From positions 1-53,643 of the forward strand of contig JAMOQK010000026.1 of NCBI GenBank assembly GCA_027064045.1: a stretch of 53,643 nucleotides of DNA, in the 5' to 3' direction. Origin of the DNA: Sulfurimonas sp. (GTDB taxonomy: Bacteria > Campylobacterota > Campylobacteria > Campylobacterales > Sulfurimonadaceae). Under the pieces are notes generated by a model that worked only from the letters and a program-made list of their open reading frames with translations, ran no database searches and had not been told where the DNA came from. Both the position numbers and the translations under genes were made by a program. Each line of letters starts with the position of its first letter. Within the stretch, counting starts at the first letter, position 1. Positions 42,815 to 51,253 of this stretch are shown piece after piece.

Positions 42815-42832
42815 GTACGGTTTTAACCGTAC
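42815..42832 (-). repeat. REP-like palindrome, copy 2
   Basis: GTACGGTTTTAACCGTAC is an 8-bp perfect inverted repeat nine bases after the nrdB stop. The minus strand continues CGTACCTC and an A/T-rich run as in copy 1 at 24944-24967. Confidence 0.55.
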
Positions 42833-42841
42833 TTTTAAACT

Positions 42842-43864
42842 CTAAAAATCATCATCAAAAGATAAACTTCCTTTAGAATAGTTAGTTACTGTACCCTCAA
42901 AAAAGTTAGTTTTCTGGTCATTAAATTTTGCAAAATCATCTACCCATTTGATTGGATTTTCAACATTATAGAGTTTATCAAAACCAACAGCATTAAGTCT
43001 ATCATCTGCTAAATATTTGATATATTGTTCAACTATATCATCAGTTAAACCTAAAATTTGCCCTTGAGTTATATATTTACCCCAGTCAGCCTCTAAGCGA
43101 ACTGCTTTTTTAAACATATCTATAACTTCCTCTTTTAGTTTGTCAGTAAAAAGGTCTGGTCTCTCACGGCGAAGTGAGTTTATGAGATTTTGAAACAGCA
43201 TAAGGTGAGTTACCTCATCCCTTTGGATAAATCTAATCATTTGAGCCGAACCAAGCATCTTTCCACTTCTAGCAAGTGTATAAAGATAAGTAAAACCACT
43301 ATAAAAGTATATACCCTCTAAAATCTGATTTGCAAAACAAGCTTTTACAAAATTATGTTCAGTTGGATTTGCTGCAAGTTCATCATAAACTCCAGCAATA
43401 GCATCATTTTTGCCCTTTAGCATCATATCTCTACGCCAAAGTTCATAAATCTCTTCACCATTTGTTGAGATAGAATCAACCATAACAGCATAAGACTGAG
43501 AATGAAGTGCTTCTTCAAAAGATTGGCGAACAAGTATAAGATTTATCTCTGGGGCTGTTACATAAGGGTTCACATTATCTATAAGATTATTAGTTTGAAG
43601 TGAATCCATAAAAATAAGCTGAGACAGTGTTTTATCATAAGCTACTTTTTCGGCTTCTGTAAGGTTTTTGTAGTCTATAACATCTTTTGTCATATCTACC
43701 TCTTTTGGAAACCAAGTGTTGTTTAACATCACTTCCCAAAGGTTATATGCCCATTGGTATTTAATGTTATTTAACTCAAAAATACCTGTTGGATCACCAC
43801 CAAAAATCTTTCTGTTATTTACATCTTCTGATGATTTAGGATTATATATTTTTTTTCTGTTCAT
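42842..43864 (-). CDS. nrdB: Ribonucleoside-diphosphate reductase, beta subunit (class I)
   Basis: This 340-aa protein has the conserved iron/tyrosine region [18 protein letters not shown], with Glu, His and radical Tyr spaced as in E. coli NrdB (E115, H118, Y122). Late metal ligands are in [13 protein letters not shown]. It provides the radical for ribonucleotide reduction by the alpha subunit, which is not in the window. A GGAGC ribosome site precedes the ATG. Confidence 0.95.
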   Translation of the reverse strand: MNRKKIYNPKSSEDVNNRKIFGGDPTGIFELNNIKYQWAYNLWEVMLNNTWFPKEVDMTKDVIDYKNLTEAEKVAYDKTLSQLIFMDSLQTNNLIDNVNPYVTAPEINLILVRQSFEEALHSQSYAVMVDSISTNGEEIYELWRRDMMLKGKNDAIAGVYDELAANPTEHNFVKACFANQILEGIYFYSGFTYLYTLARSGKMLGSAQMIRFIQRDEVTHLMLFQNLINSLRRERPDLFTDKLKEEVIDMFKKAVRLEADWGKYITQGQILGLTDDIVEQYIKYLADDRLNAVGFDKLYNVENPIKWVDDFAKFNDQKTNFFEGTVTNYSKGSLSFDDDF

Positions 43865-43906
43865 ATTTTCTGCTCCAAAAATTTAGTTTATTATTTTATA
43901 ATTTAA

Positions 43907-44158
43907 TTAGTTATATGTATCTTCCACATCAAAAGATTTATTTGAGTGTGTCTTATCAAACTCTTTTGCCTCACTATCAATAGAATTTACAACATCATTT
44001 TTAAATTCAGTTGCAGTATGTCCTGTTTCTTGTGAGTAAACAATATAAATTCCAATAACGATAGCTATAAACATCAACATATTGTTTCGACCTTGATAAA
44101 AAACAAAAGCTAATATAACTAAAAAGATTATTGAAGCTGGATAGATTATCCCTTCCAT
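43907..44158 (-). CDS. Small membrane protein of unknown function
   Basis: This protein is 83 aa from ATG 44158, chosen because AAGGA lies eight bases upstream. A longer frame to 44236 would run into the hairpin after typA. Two membrane helices (about 5-22 and 29-43) are followed by an acidic, soluble tail. I do not recognise a family. It lies between typA and nrdB on the same strand. Confidence 0.6.
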   Translation of the reverse strand: MEGIIYPASIIFLVILAFVFYQGRNNMLMFIAIVIGIYIVYSQETGHTATEFKNDVVNSIDSEAKEFDKTHSNKSFDVEDTYN

Positions 44159-44211
44159 ATTTACATCCTTGAATAAAAAAGTTTCTGGTAGTATAACATA
44201 AAATGCGATTT

Positions 44212-44240
44212 CCACATGCCTGAGTATTTGTGGCATGTGG
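44212..44240 (-). terminator. Hairpin made of two inverted copies of the dispersed motif
   Basis: CCACATGCC (44212-44220) pairs with GGCATGTGG (44232-44240) over 9 bp with an 11-base loop, 11 bases after the typA stop. The right half is an exact decamer copy (44231-44240) and the left half is one base short of it. There is no T-run, so termination is a guess. Confidence 0.6.
44231..44240 (-). repeat. Dispersed decamer CCACATGCCA (reverse), part of an inverted pair
   Basis: Exact reverse copy just after typA, facing the near-exact copy at 44212-44221. Confidence 0.8.
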
Positions 44241-44251
44241 GAGTTAAAAAT

Positions 44252-46060
44252 TTATTTAGTTTTGCGTGATTCTCTTTTTCTTTCGTTTTCACTTAAGAAT
44301 TTTTTACGAATACGGATAGATTTTGGAGTAATTTCAAGAAGTTCATCATCTTCTATCCACTCTAAAGCTCTCTCAAGACTCATATCACGATATGGAACAA
44401 GTTTAATCGCTTCATCTGCACCAGATGAACGAACATTTGATTGTGCTTTACCTTTGATAGGATTAACAACTAAATCGTTTGAACGACTATGTTCACCAAT
44501 AACCATACCCTCATAAACTTTAGTTTGAACACCGATAAATAAAACACCTCTATCTTGAATACCAAACAATGAGAATGCTAAAGTTTCACCATCAACCATA
44601 GAGATTAATGCACCATAACTTCTAGACTCAACACCACCACTATATGGACGAAATTCTAAGAAAGAGTGGTTCATCACACCCTCACCTTTTGTATCTGTTA
44701 AAAATTGCCCTCTAAAACCTATTAAAGCTCTTGCTGGAATTTCAAACTCTATTCTTTGGAAACCTTGACCCATAGGAAGCATAGATTTCATCTCAGCTTT
44801 TCTTTTACCAAGCCTCTCAATAACTGTACCACTTAAATCTTCAGGAACATCTATAACTAAATGCTCAAACGGTTCACACTTAACACCCTCAATCTCTTTA
44901 ACAATAACTTCAGGACGACTGATTGAAAATTCATAATCTTCACGACGCATATTTTCAGCAAGAACCGTGATTTGAAGTTCACCACGACCACTAACTTTAA
45001 ATTTACCCTCACCAACAGTCTCTAACTTCATAGCAACATTTGTACGCATCTCAGCTTCAAGTCTGTCTTTTAATTTATTTGAAGTTACATGTTTACCTTC
45101 TTGACCAGCAAGTGGAGAGTCATTTACAGCAAATACAACTGTAAGAGTAGGCTCTTCAATGTGCATAGGATCTAATGCAACAGGATTTTCAGAATCTGCT
45201 ACTGTATCGCCAACATCAACAGTTTCCATACCTGCAAATGCTACAATATCACCAGCTTCTGCTTCATCAATTTCCATACGATTAAGACCGTGAAAACCAA
45301 TAAGTTTAGAGATTTTACCCTTAACCATAGCTCCATCACTCTTAGCAAGCATAACATTGTCACCTTTTCTAACAGTACCATTAAAAATACGACTAATGCC
45401 TATCTTACCTACATAGTTATCATAATCAAGTGTAAAAACTTGTGCCTGAAGTGAATTTGCTGCATCACCTTCTGGCTCTGGAACTTCATTGAGAATAGTT
45501 TCAAAAATACATTGAAAATCTCCACCCTCTTCATCCATATCCATCTTAGCTATACCATCTCTAGCAGCTGCATAGATAATTGGAAAATCTTGTTGCTCAT
45601 CAGTAGCACCCATATCAGCGAACAGGTCAAACATCTCATCAACAACACGATCTGGTTCTGCTGATGGTTTATCAATTTTATTAATAACAACAATCGGTTT
45701 TTTACCAAGTGCTAACATTTTTTTAACAACAAATTTAGTTTGAGGCATAACACCTTCATAAGCATCAACAAGCACTAAAACACCATCAACCATTTTAAGT
45801 ACACGCTCAACTTCACCACCAAAATCGGCATGACCCGGAGTATCAATAATATTGATTTTATAATCTTTATAACGAATAGCTGTATTTTTTGAAAGGATTG
45901 TAATCCCTCTTTCTTTTTCTAAATCATTACTATCCATAGCTCTTTCATCATGTTGTTCATGTGAAGCAAATGTACCAGATTGTTCTAGTAATCCATCAAC
46001 CAATGTAGTTTTACCATGGTCAACATGGGCAATAACTGCGATATTTCTAATTTTTTGCAT
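44252..46060 (-). CDS. typA: Translational GTPase TypA/BipA
   Basis: This 602-aa protein has the GTPase motifs AHVDHGKTT (G1), EKERGITI (G2), [12 protein letters not shown] (G3) and [10 protein letters not shown] (G4). EF-G-like domains and the unique TypA C-terminus follow. It binds ribosomes and aids assembly and stress growth. It has an extended -10 promoter and an AAGGA ribosome site, and ends just before an inverted pair of the dispersed motif. Confidence 0.97.
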   Translation of the reverse strand: MQKIRNIAVIAHVDHGKTTLVDGLLEQSGTFASHEQHDERAMDSNDLEKERGITILSKNTAIRYKDYKINIIDTPGHADFGGEVERVLKMVDGVLVLVDAYEGVMPQTKFVVKKMLALGKKPIVVINKIDKPSAEPDRVVDEMFDLFADMGATDEQQDFPIIYAAARDGIAKMDMDEEGGDFQCIFETILNEVPEPEGDAANSLQAQVFTLDYDNYVGKIGISRIFNGTVRKGDNVMLAKSDGAMVKGKISKLIGFHGLNRMEIDEAEAGDIVAFAGMETVDVGDTVADSENPVALDPMHIEEPTLTVVFAVNDSPLAGQEGKHVTSNKLKDRLEAEMRTNVAMKLETVGEGKFKVSGRGELQITVLAENMRREDYEFSISRPEVIVKEIEGVKCEPFEHLVIDVPEDLSGTVIERLGKRKAEMKSMLPMGQGFQRIEFEIPARALIGFRGQFLTDTKGEGVMNHSFLEFRPYSGGVESRSYGALISMVDGETLAFSLFGIQDRGVLFIGVQTKVYEGMVIGEHSRSNDLVVNPIKGKAQSNVRSSGADEAIKLVPYRDMSLERALEWIEDDELLEITPKSIRIRKKFLSENERKRESRKTK

Positions 46061-46093
46061 TAAGCGTTTCCTTCTTTGGGAAAATTTTTCGCG

Positions 46094-46099
46094 ATTATA
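46094..46099 (-). promoter_or_regulatory. Extended -10 box GGGTATAAT before typA
   Basis: The minus strand reads GGGTATAAT about 34 bases before the typA ATG, with a GAAGGA ribosome site downstream. Confidence 0.55.
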
Positions 46100-46162
46100 C
46101 CCAAATAAATATTATAAGTAGCTATCAGAAACTTTAAAAAATTATGTCATAATTACATTACA

Positions 46163-47188
46163 ATGATACAATATCCTAAAAAATTAGATAATATTTTTTA
46201 TAAATTAAAAAAATTTCAAATAACACCTATTATTGTTGGTGGGTATGTAAGAGACTTTTTTTTAAACATTAGTTCCAAAGATATAGACATAGAACTTTAT
46301 GGTATAGACTCTTTAGAAAAAGTTACAAAACTTTTAAAAGAGTTTGGAACCATAAACCTTGTTGGCAAAAGTTTTGGTGTTTGTAAGCTTACTTTAGACG
46401 GTTTGGATTTAGATTTTTCGCTGCCAAGAAAAGATAATAAAATTTCATCTGGACATAAAGGTTTTAATATTGAAGTAGATAGTTCTTTAAGCTTTAAAGA
46501 AGCTTCAAGAAGACGGGATTTTACCATTAATACCATGGGATATGATCCCTTAGCTAAAAAGATTTTAGACCCATTTAATGCTCAAAAAGATTTAAAAAAC
46601 CATATTTTAAAAGCAGTAGATTTAGAAAAATTTGTTGAAGATCCATTAAGAGTTTTAAGGGGTATTGTTTTTTGTGCGAGGTTTGAAATGAAAATGGATA
46701 ATGAACTAAAAAAACTATGTTCATATATGATAGAACAAAATATGTTAAAAGAGTTAGAAACTCAAAGAATTTTTCAAGAGATAAAAAAGTTACTGACTAA
46801 ATCAAAAAAACCATCCATAGGTTTTAAACTTTTAAAAGAGTTGTCTAATAACAAACTTTTAAATATAAAACAAAATGATTTTAAAAAGTTTTTAGAACTA
46901 ACAGATAAAATCACAACTTTAAAACTAACACAAAAACAACTAAATAAACTAACAAACATCATACTAACTATTGTAAACAACTCCACATGCCAAAACACAC
47001 TTCAAAAAGAACTAACAAATATAACAAACCCTCCTCAAATTTTACAAGGAAGAGATCTTATCGAACTCGGACTAACCCCTTCAAAAGAGTTTTCTATCAT
47101 ACTAAAAAAAGCATATCAAGCACAATTAGAAGGGAAATTTAAAGAGCTTGATGATGCAAAAAAATATTTAAGAAAATTAATTTCCTGA
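46163..47188 (+). CDS. tRNA nucleotidyltransferase/poly(A) polymerase family protein (class II)
   Basis: This 341-aa protein has the nucleotidyltransferase head IIVGGYVRDFFL and DIDIELYG (two catalytic aspartates). ASRRRDFTINTMGYDP, the neck motif of class II enzymes, and EDPLRVLRG follow. It adds or repairs CCA at tRNA ends, or one part of that job. The C-terminal half is shorter and less conserved than in E. coli Cca. A CATAAT box nine bases before the ATG implies an mRNA leader of only about three bases. Confidence 0.88.
   Translation: MIQYPKKLDNIFYKLKKFQITPIIVGGYVRDFFLNISSKDIDIELYGIDSLEKVTKLLKEFGTINLVGKSFGVCKLTLDGLDLDFSLPRKDNKISSGHKGFNIEVDSSLSFKEASRRRDFTINTMGYDPLAKKILDPFNAQKDLKNHILKAVDLEKFVEDPLRVLRGIVFCARFEMKMDNELKKLCSYMIEQNMLKELETQRIFQEIKKLLTKSKKPSIGFKLLKELSNNKLLNIKQNDFKKFLELTDKITTLKLTQKQLNKLTNIILTIVNNSTCQNTLQKELTNITNPPQILQGRDLIELGLTPSKEFSIILKKAYQAQLEGKFKELDDAKKYLRKLIS
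46983..46992 (+). repeat. Dispersed decamer CCACATGCCA
   Basis: Exact copy inside the CCA-enzyme gene. It is the last copy in the window. Confidence 0.8.
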
Positions 47189-47198
47189 GATTACTTAT

Positions 47199-47241
47199 AT
47201 GTTACTTTTTGTAAAGTTAAAAATTTAATTTCTTGTAACAT
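47199..47241. other. Inverted repeat between the CCA gene and the HD-GYP operon
   Basis: ATGTTAC (47199-47205) and GTAACAT (47235-47241) are 29 bases apart. They could be an operator for the operon or part of a terminator; no clear promoter could be recognised here. Confidence 0.3.
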
Positions 47242-47309
47242 CAGTTTTTATATAAAACTTTATCTTAAACTAAGTACAGTATGCTTTATTAGTATTTGAA
47301 AGTAGATAA

Positions 47310-48380
47310 GTGAAAGTTCAAAAGCAGAAGTATAATATAGATGAGATTGTCCCCCTTATTACGGCGACAGAGATTCGTGATGCTTATACACAGGGACACT
47401 CTCAAAGAGTTGCTTATTATGCCTATCTCTTGACACATTCGCTTCAGTTTGATGAAAAGATATGCAAAAATGTCTATATAGCCGGTTTGTTGCATGATGT
47501 AGGTAAAATAGGCATTCCTGATAATATTCTCCTTAAACCTGGAGAGCTTGATGGTGAAGAGTTTGAACTTATCAAACTTCACAGTTCCATCAGTGGTAAA
47601 ATTGTCAAAACAATTCCACACTATAGTCATCTAAGTGAGATAGTATCTGCACACCATGAAAATTATGACGGAAGTGGCTATCCTTTGGGATTAAAAGCAC
47701 AAGAGATACCCATAGAAGCCAGACTTCTTACAATTTCAGATGTTTTTGATGCACTTACCACAAGAAGAGTTTATAGAGCCCCTATCCCTTTTGAAAAATC
47801 TTTGACAATTTTAACAGAGCTAGATGGAAAATTTGATCCTATTTTTTTGGATGCTTTTATAAAAATGATTCGCAAACATGGCATTGCAAAGGATGATATT
47901 GAGGCAATAAAATTTAATGAACTTGAAGAGTTGAGAAATAGTTTTTTCTTTTTAGATCCCCTTACAAAAGCTTTAAATCGAGATGGGCTTCTTGCGATTT
48001 TGCGTAGATCATCAGACTATGAATACAAAGTGGTCTTAACATTTATAAATATAAAACATTTTAAAGACTATAACAAACTTTATGGTTTAAAAAAAGGAGA
48101 CACTCTCCTCAATGAAATATCCAAAAAGTTTCAACATGCTTTTTCCTGTAAACACATAATGAATGAGCCAAAACATCATGATGCCTATTTCGCGCGTATT
48201 CATGCCGATAAATTTGCACTTTTGTATATAGGGCAGAGAGAAGATTTTATATCATACAAATTACAAGAGATTGTTAGTGAGTGTAAAAAAGAATTTGGAG
48301 TTGAAATTAGCTCAGATATTATTATTAAAAATAAAAAACTCTCTCACCATATAAAAAATGAATTAGGATATCTTTTATGA
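47310..48380 (+). CDS. HD-GYP c-di-GMP phosphodiesterase with degenerate GGDEF-like C-terminus
   Basis: This 356-aa protein has the HD-GYP set: GLLHDVGKIGIP (His62, Asp63), HHENYDGSGYP (115-125) and EARLLTISDVFDALTTRR. A partial GGDEF-like region (about 215-340) shows RIHADKFALLY where the signature should be, so it is not a cyclase. The HD-GYP part should break c-di-GMP. The start is GTG 47310; no strong ribosome site is seen. The last bases overlap the ATG of the next gene (ATGA at 48377-48380). It is the first of a four-gene operon. Confidence 0.88.
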   Translation: MKVQKQKYNIDEIVPLITATEIRDAYTQGHSQRVAYYAYLLTHSLQFDEKICKNVYIAGLLHDVGKIGIPDNILLKPGELDGEEFELIKLHSSISGKIVKTIPHYSHLSEIVSAHHENYDGSGYPLGLKAQEIPIEARLLTISDVFDALTTRRVYRAPIPFEKSLTILTELDGKFDPIFLDAFIKMIRKHGIAKDDIEAIKFNELEELRNSFFFLDPLTKALNRDGLLAILRRSSDYEYKVVLTFINIKHFKDYNKLYGLKKGDTLLNEISKKFQHAFSCKHIMNEPKHHDAYFARIHADKFALLYIGQREDFISYKLQEIVSECKKEFGVEISSDIIIKNKKLSHHIKNELGYLL

Positions 48381-49345
48381 AAATTATTGAAGAGTTTTCT
48401 ATTAAGCAAAGGGCTGATATTATCTATGTAAAAAGAACATTGCAGAGTCATTTTTGTGAGGAAAAATTTAAAGATAAAAGTTTTTTTCTCTTGGCCTTTA
48501 TGGAACTTGCAACAAATCTTATCAAACATACACAGGGTGGCAAAGTATTGCTTTTGGAGTCTGGCGGATACTATATGCTCGGTGTTGCAGATTATGGAGA
48601 TGGAATAAAGAGCGTGGCACACTCTTTACAAAGAGGTTATACCACCGCAGAAAATTCACTCGGACTTGGACTCTATCAGCTTAGTATCAATGGTCTTTAT
48701 GATTTTGAGATATTTTCTACACAGAAAAAGAACTTTCATGGTACGGTTATACTACTAAAACCAAAAGAGTTGCAAGAGAGTATTATCTGTTTTTCAAAAC
48801 CTTATATTGATGAAGATAATAATGGTGATTTTTACGCAAAAAAAGGAAAGTTTTTACTTTTTGGAGATGCAGCAGGTCACAATAAGAAATCACATAAAAC
48901 AGCTAAACTAATAGAAAAAAAGTTTTACTCCTCACAACTCTCTTGTATAATGGTTGACAGATTTTTTGAGCAAATTCATCAGGAACTACATGAAAAAAAG
49001 ATGCGAGGTGCTGTTTTTGTAGTTGCAGAAATTATAAAAAATCATATCTCTTTGTGTGGTGTAGGTGATTTGAATGTATGGATAAAAACACAAAATCACT
49101 TAGTATTCAAAACATTAAAAAGTGGTATAATCGGAGAAGTGTTTTCAAGTGTTGAAAAATTTCATTATGAACTCAAGGATGGAGTGTTTTGCATCGTAAC
49201 AACCGATGGTATGCAGACTCAAAAAATGGAATATTTCAAAAGTGAGATGATGGGTAATTATTCGGCGTATTTTATGGCATTTGTAATGTGGCATTTTGCA
49301 ACATCGCAATTTGATGATAGTTCTATTGTTGTTATTAAAAATTAA
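48377..49345 (+). CDS. Fusion of an RsbT-like kinase domain and an RsbX/SpoIIE-like phosphatase
   Basis: This 322-aa protein has an N-terminal GHKL ATPase of the RsbT/RsbW type: N-box FMELATNLIKH (Asn47), G1 DYGDGI (72-77) and G2 SLGLGLY (94-100). From about 150, a PP2C-like domain shows FGDAAGHNKKSHKTA and VTTDGM, the metal-binding aspartate motifs of RsbX/SpoIIE. RsbT phosphorylates STAS proteins and RsbX removes the phosphate; here both are in one chain. The substrate is probably the STAS protein encoded next. It is translationally coupled to the HD-GYP gene. Confidence 0.82.
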   Translation: MKIIEEFSIKQRADIIYVKRTLQSHFCEEKFKDKSFFLLAFMELATNLIKHTQGGKVLLLESGGYYMLGVADYGDGIKSVAHSLQRGYTTAENSLGLGLYQLSINGLYDFEIFSTQKKNFHGTVILLKPKELQESIICFSKPYIDEDNNGDFYAKKGKFLLFGDAAGHNKKSHKTAKLIEKKFYSSQLSCIMVDRFFEQIHQELHEKKMRGAVFVVAEIIKNHISLCGVGDLNVWIKTQNHLVFKTLKSGIIGEVFSSVEKFHYELKDGVFCIVTTDGMQTQKMEYFKSEMMGNYSAYFMAFVMWHFATSQFDDSSIVVIKN

Positions 49346-49360
49346 AAAAAGGAAAAGAAG

Positions 49361-50158
49361 ATGAGTAGAGAGTTTTGTAGTGCATTAAAAGATATTGTTA
49401 CAAACCAGAGTGAGGAGTTAATTCATTATTGGCTTGAGTATTTTGATGATGAACAAAAAGATGAAGCGTATCGTTATTATGATGATTTTTTAGGATTTTT
49501 TGAAGAGTGTCTGGATGTTGAACTGGATATAAAAAGTGACGAAGTACATGCAATGCTTCTCTTTTTAACAAAACTGCAAGAGACCATAGGAATAGATAAT
49601 TTTTTTCATTTTAAAGATTCTATGTATAGTTGTTATATCAAGTTTCCACTTTTAAAGGCTATGGATCAAGCTTCATTGTTTTCATTGGAAAATGTCTCTG
49701 TCCTGACAGCTTTTTTTGAAAGCCTGACAGCTTCTTTAATACTTAAAGAGCATCATAAAAACAGTGCGTCAAAAGAACAGTCAAGTTATGAATTAGAACA
49801 AAGAGAAGCACCGTTAAGTGAGTTATGGGATGGTGTTTTTATGGTTAGTATTGTGGGAACGCTTGACTCTGACAGGGTTTTAAAAATTATTGACAAGGTA
49901 TTAGACTATTTAGAAGTCAAAGAGAGCAGTTATGTTGTTATTGATATTGGTGCTATTTTTGACATAAACTCAGAAGTAACCAATCAGATTATGAAGCTAA
50001 ACAGTGCTGTCCGTTTTATGGGAGCAACACCAATGCTTACAGGTATTACCAAAAACATAGCAAAAAGTTTGACACATCTTAATATTTCATTGGGTGAGAT
50101 TAAAACTTTTCCTAGCACAAAAACGGCATTAAAAACTATATTGGATCTGAAAAATTGA
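49361..50158 (+). CDS. RsbR-type protein with C-terminal STAS domain
   Basis: This 265-aa protein has an N-terminal helical part (about 1-140, like the RsbR/RsbRD sensory domain). A C-terminal STAS domain from about 150 contains VSIVGTLDSDRV, then VVIDIGAIFDINSEV and FMGATPMLTGI. In RsbR the conserved DxTG has a phosphorylated threonine; here DIGAI replaces it, so that site is missing. The second threonine, in LTGITKNIAKS, is kept. It is preceded by AAAAAAGGAAAAG and followed by the GGDEF gene with a TTGA overlap. It is a likely partner of the RsbT-RsbX fusion. Confidence 0.8.
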   Translation: MSREFCSALKDIVTNQSEELIHYWLEYFDDEQKDEAYRYYDDFLGFFEECLDVELDIKSDEVHAMLLFLTKLQETIGIDNFFHFKDSMYSCYIKFPLLKAMDQASLFSLENVSVLTAFFESLTASLILKEHHKNSASKEQSSYELEQREAPLSELWDGVFMVSIVGTLDSDRVLKIIDKVLDYLEVKESSYVVIDIGAIFDINSEVTNQIMKLNSAVRFMGATPMLTGITKNIAKSLTHLNISLGEIKTFPSTKTALKTILDLKN

Positions 50159-50934
50159 TAAAAATGCTCTGTATTTATGATGTATATATAGTGATAGATA
50201 TCGAACAAATGGTTATTACGAATGCCTATTTAAAAGAACCTTTTAATGGTATGCAGATTCGATCACTTGATGATTTATCATATTTTTTAGAAATATTTTT
50301 TGATAAAGGTTCATGCCCTTTTGCAAGGGAGTTTGAGCATAGAGGAAAATGCTACTTCTTTATGTCACATACATTTAATAATATTGTTATTTTAACTATT
50401 CAAAATATTGACAAAATTAAAAATATTTTACTTGATAAAAAGGAGATACTTTTTGATGGTTTGACAAAATGCTATCTTAAAAAAGAGCTAGAACTCTTTT
50501 TAGAACAGGCATTAGAGAATTTTGTGCGTTATAAAAAAGAGAAGTTTTCTATTTTAATGTTTGATATTGATTTTTTTAAAAAAGTCAATGATACCTATGG
50601 ACATCTTGCTGGAGATTTCATCTTGAAAGAGCTTGCATCATTGGTAAAAAGTTCACTAAGAAAGTCAGATATCTGTGGACGATTTGGTGGGGAAGAGTTT
50701 TTAATACTTCTTCCAAACACAAATGTAAGCGGTGCCTTAAAATTGGCCACGAAACTAAATAAACTCGTAAAAGAACATGCTTTTATTTATAATGAGACAA
50801 ACATTTCTATAACTATCAGCTTAGGCATAACATCGGTAAGTTTTAGTGATTCATACCACTCTATAGTGCAAAGATGTGATGAAACACTTTATAAAGCAAA
50901 GGAAAATGGACGAGACAGAATAGAATATACATAA
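50155..50934 (+). CDS. Diguanylate cyclase (GGDEF)
   Basis: This 259-aa protein has an unrecognised N-terminal domain of about 95 residues with two cysteines, then a GGDEF domain from about 100 to 259. FDIDFFKKVNDTYGHLAGD and RFGGEEFLILLPN carry the metal and nucleotide residues. GGEEF is the active form, so c-di-GMP synthesis is expected. There is no membrane helix. The start is TTG 50155, overlapping the TGA of the STAS gene, so its translation probably depends on the gene before it. Confidence 0.88.
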   Translation: MIKMLCIYDVYIVIDIEQMVITNAYLKEPFNGMQIRSLDDLSYFLEIFFDKGSCPFAREFEHRGKCYFFMSHTFNNIVILTIQNIDKIKNILLDKKEILFDGLTKCYLKKELELFLEQALENFVRYKKEKFSILMFDIDFFKKVNDTYGHLAGDFILKELASLVKSSLRKSDICGRFGGEEFLILLPNTNVSGALKLATKLNKLVKEHAFIYNETNISITISLGITSVSFSDSYHSIVQRCDETLYKAKENGRDRIEYT

Positions 50935-50944
50935 GTACCTCTCC

Positions 50945-51187
50945 ACAAATAACCCCAACTTCAGAAGCTATTTTTAACCTGTCAAGTTTCACCAATTTTT
51001 TGGTACCCAATGCTTGAGGAATTACATAAAAAAGGAGCCTTAAATGGACTAATTATTACCTTTTTATATGCCCGTTCTACCACTAATGATAAGCTATTTC
51101 GGTGTTACTTTTACCCTTGTTCTCAGTTTTTATGTCATTTTAGGCGCATTTGTACAAGGCATTATTGTAAACAAGCTTTTTAATTAA
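50945..51187 (+). pseudogene. Frameshifted relic of a permease C-terminus
   Basis: This 300-base gap between genes is not empty. Three consecutive frames add up to one hydrophobic protein tail: TPTSEAIFNLSS, then (frame +1) SPIFWYPMLEELHKK and GALNGLIITFLYARS, then LPLMISYFGVTFTL and VLSFYVILGAFVQGIIVN, ending at TAA 51185-51187. Short elements such as PTSEA and ITFLYARS are reminiscent of DUF318-like/efflux permeases, but the family call is tentative. At least two frameshifts separate the pieces, so it is dead. An AGGAG-ATG at 51033-51046 starts in the last frame but meets TAA at codon 3. Confidence 0.6.
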
Positions 51188-51206
51188 AATTTAATACAAA
51201 ACCTAT

Positions 51207-51233
51207 TATAATCATTGAACGATAGTCGGTCAA
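51207..51233 (+). promoter_or_regulatory. tetR promoter with palindromic operator
   Basis: The -10 TATAAT (51207-51212) is followed at once by TTGAACGATAGTCGGTCAA (51215-51233), an inverted repeat matching at 7 of 8 positions about a 3-base centre. It covers the expected RNA start. The TetR protein encoded next probably binds here and represses its own operon. Confidence 0.65.
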
Positions 51234-51253
51234 AATAAATTTGGAGGTTAGTA

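Noticed and set aside
617-46992. The decamer as a Chi or KOPS-type site
   Set aside because: Forward and reverse exact copies are nearly balanced (10 and 8) and mixed along the window, whereas such sites favour one strand over long stretches.
47310-50934. The Rsb-like operon as a general-stress sigma-factor switch
   Set aside because: No sigma factor, anti-sigma factor or RsbV/RsbS gene is found here, and both flanking members are c-di-GMP enzymes.
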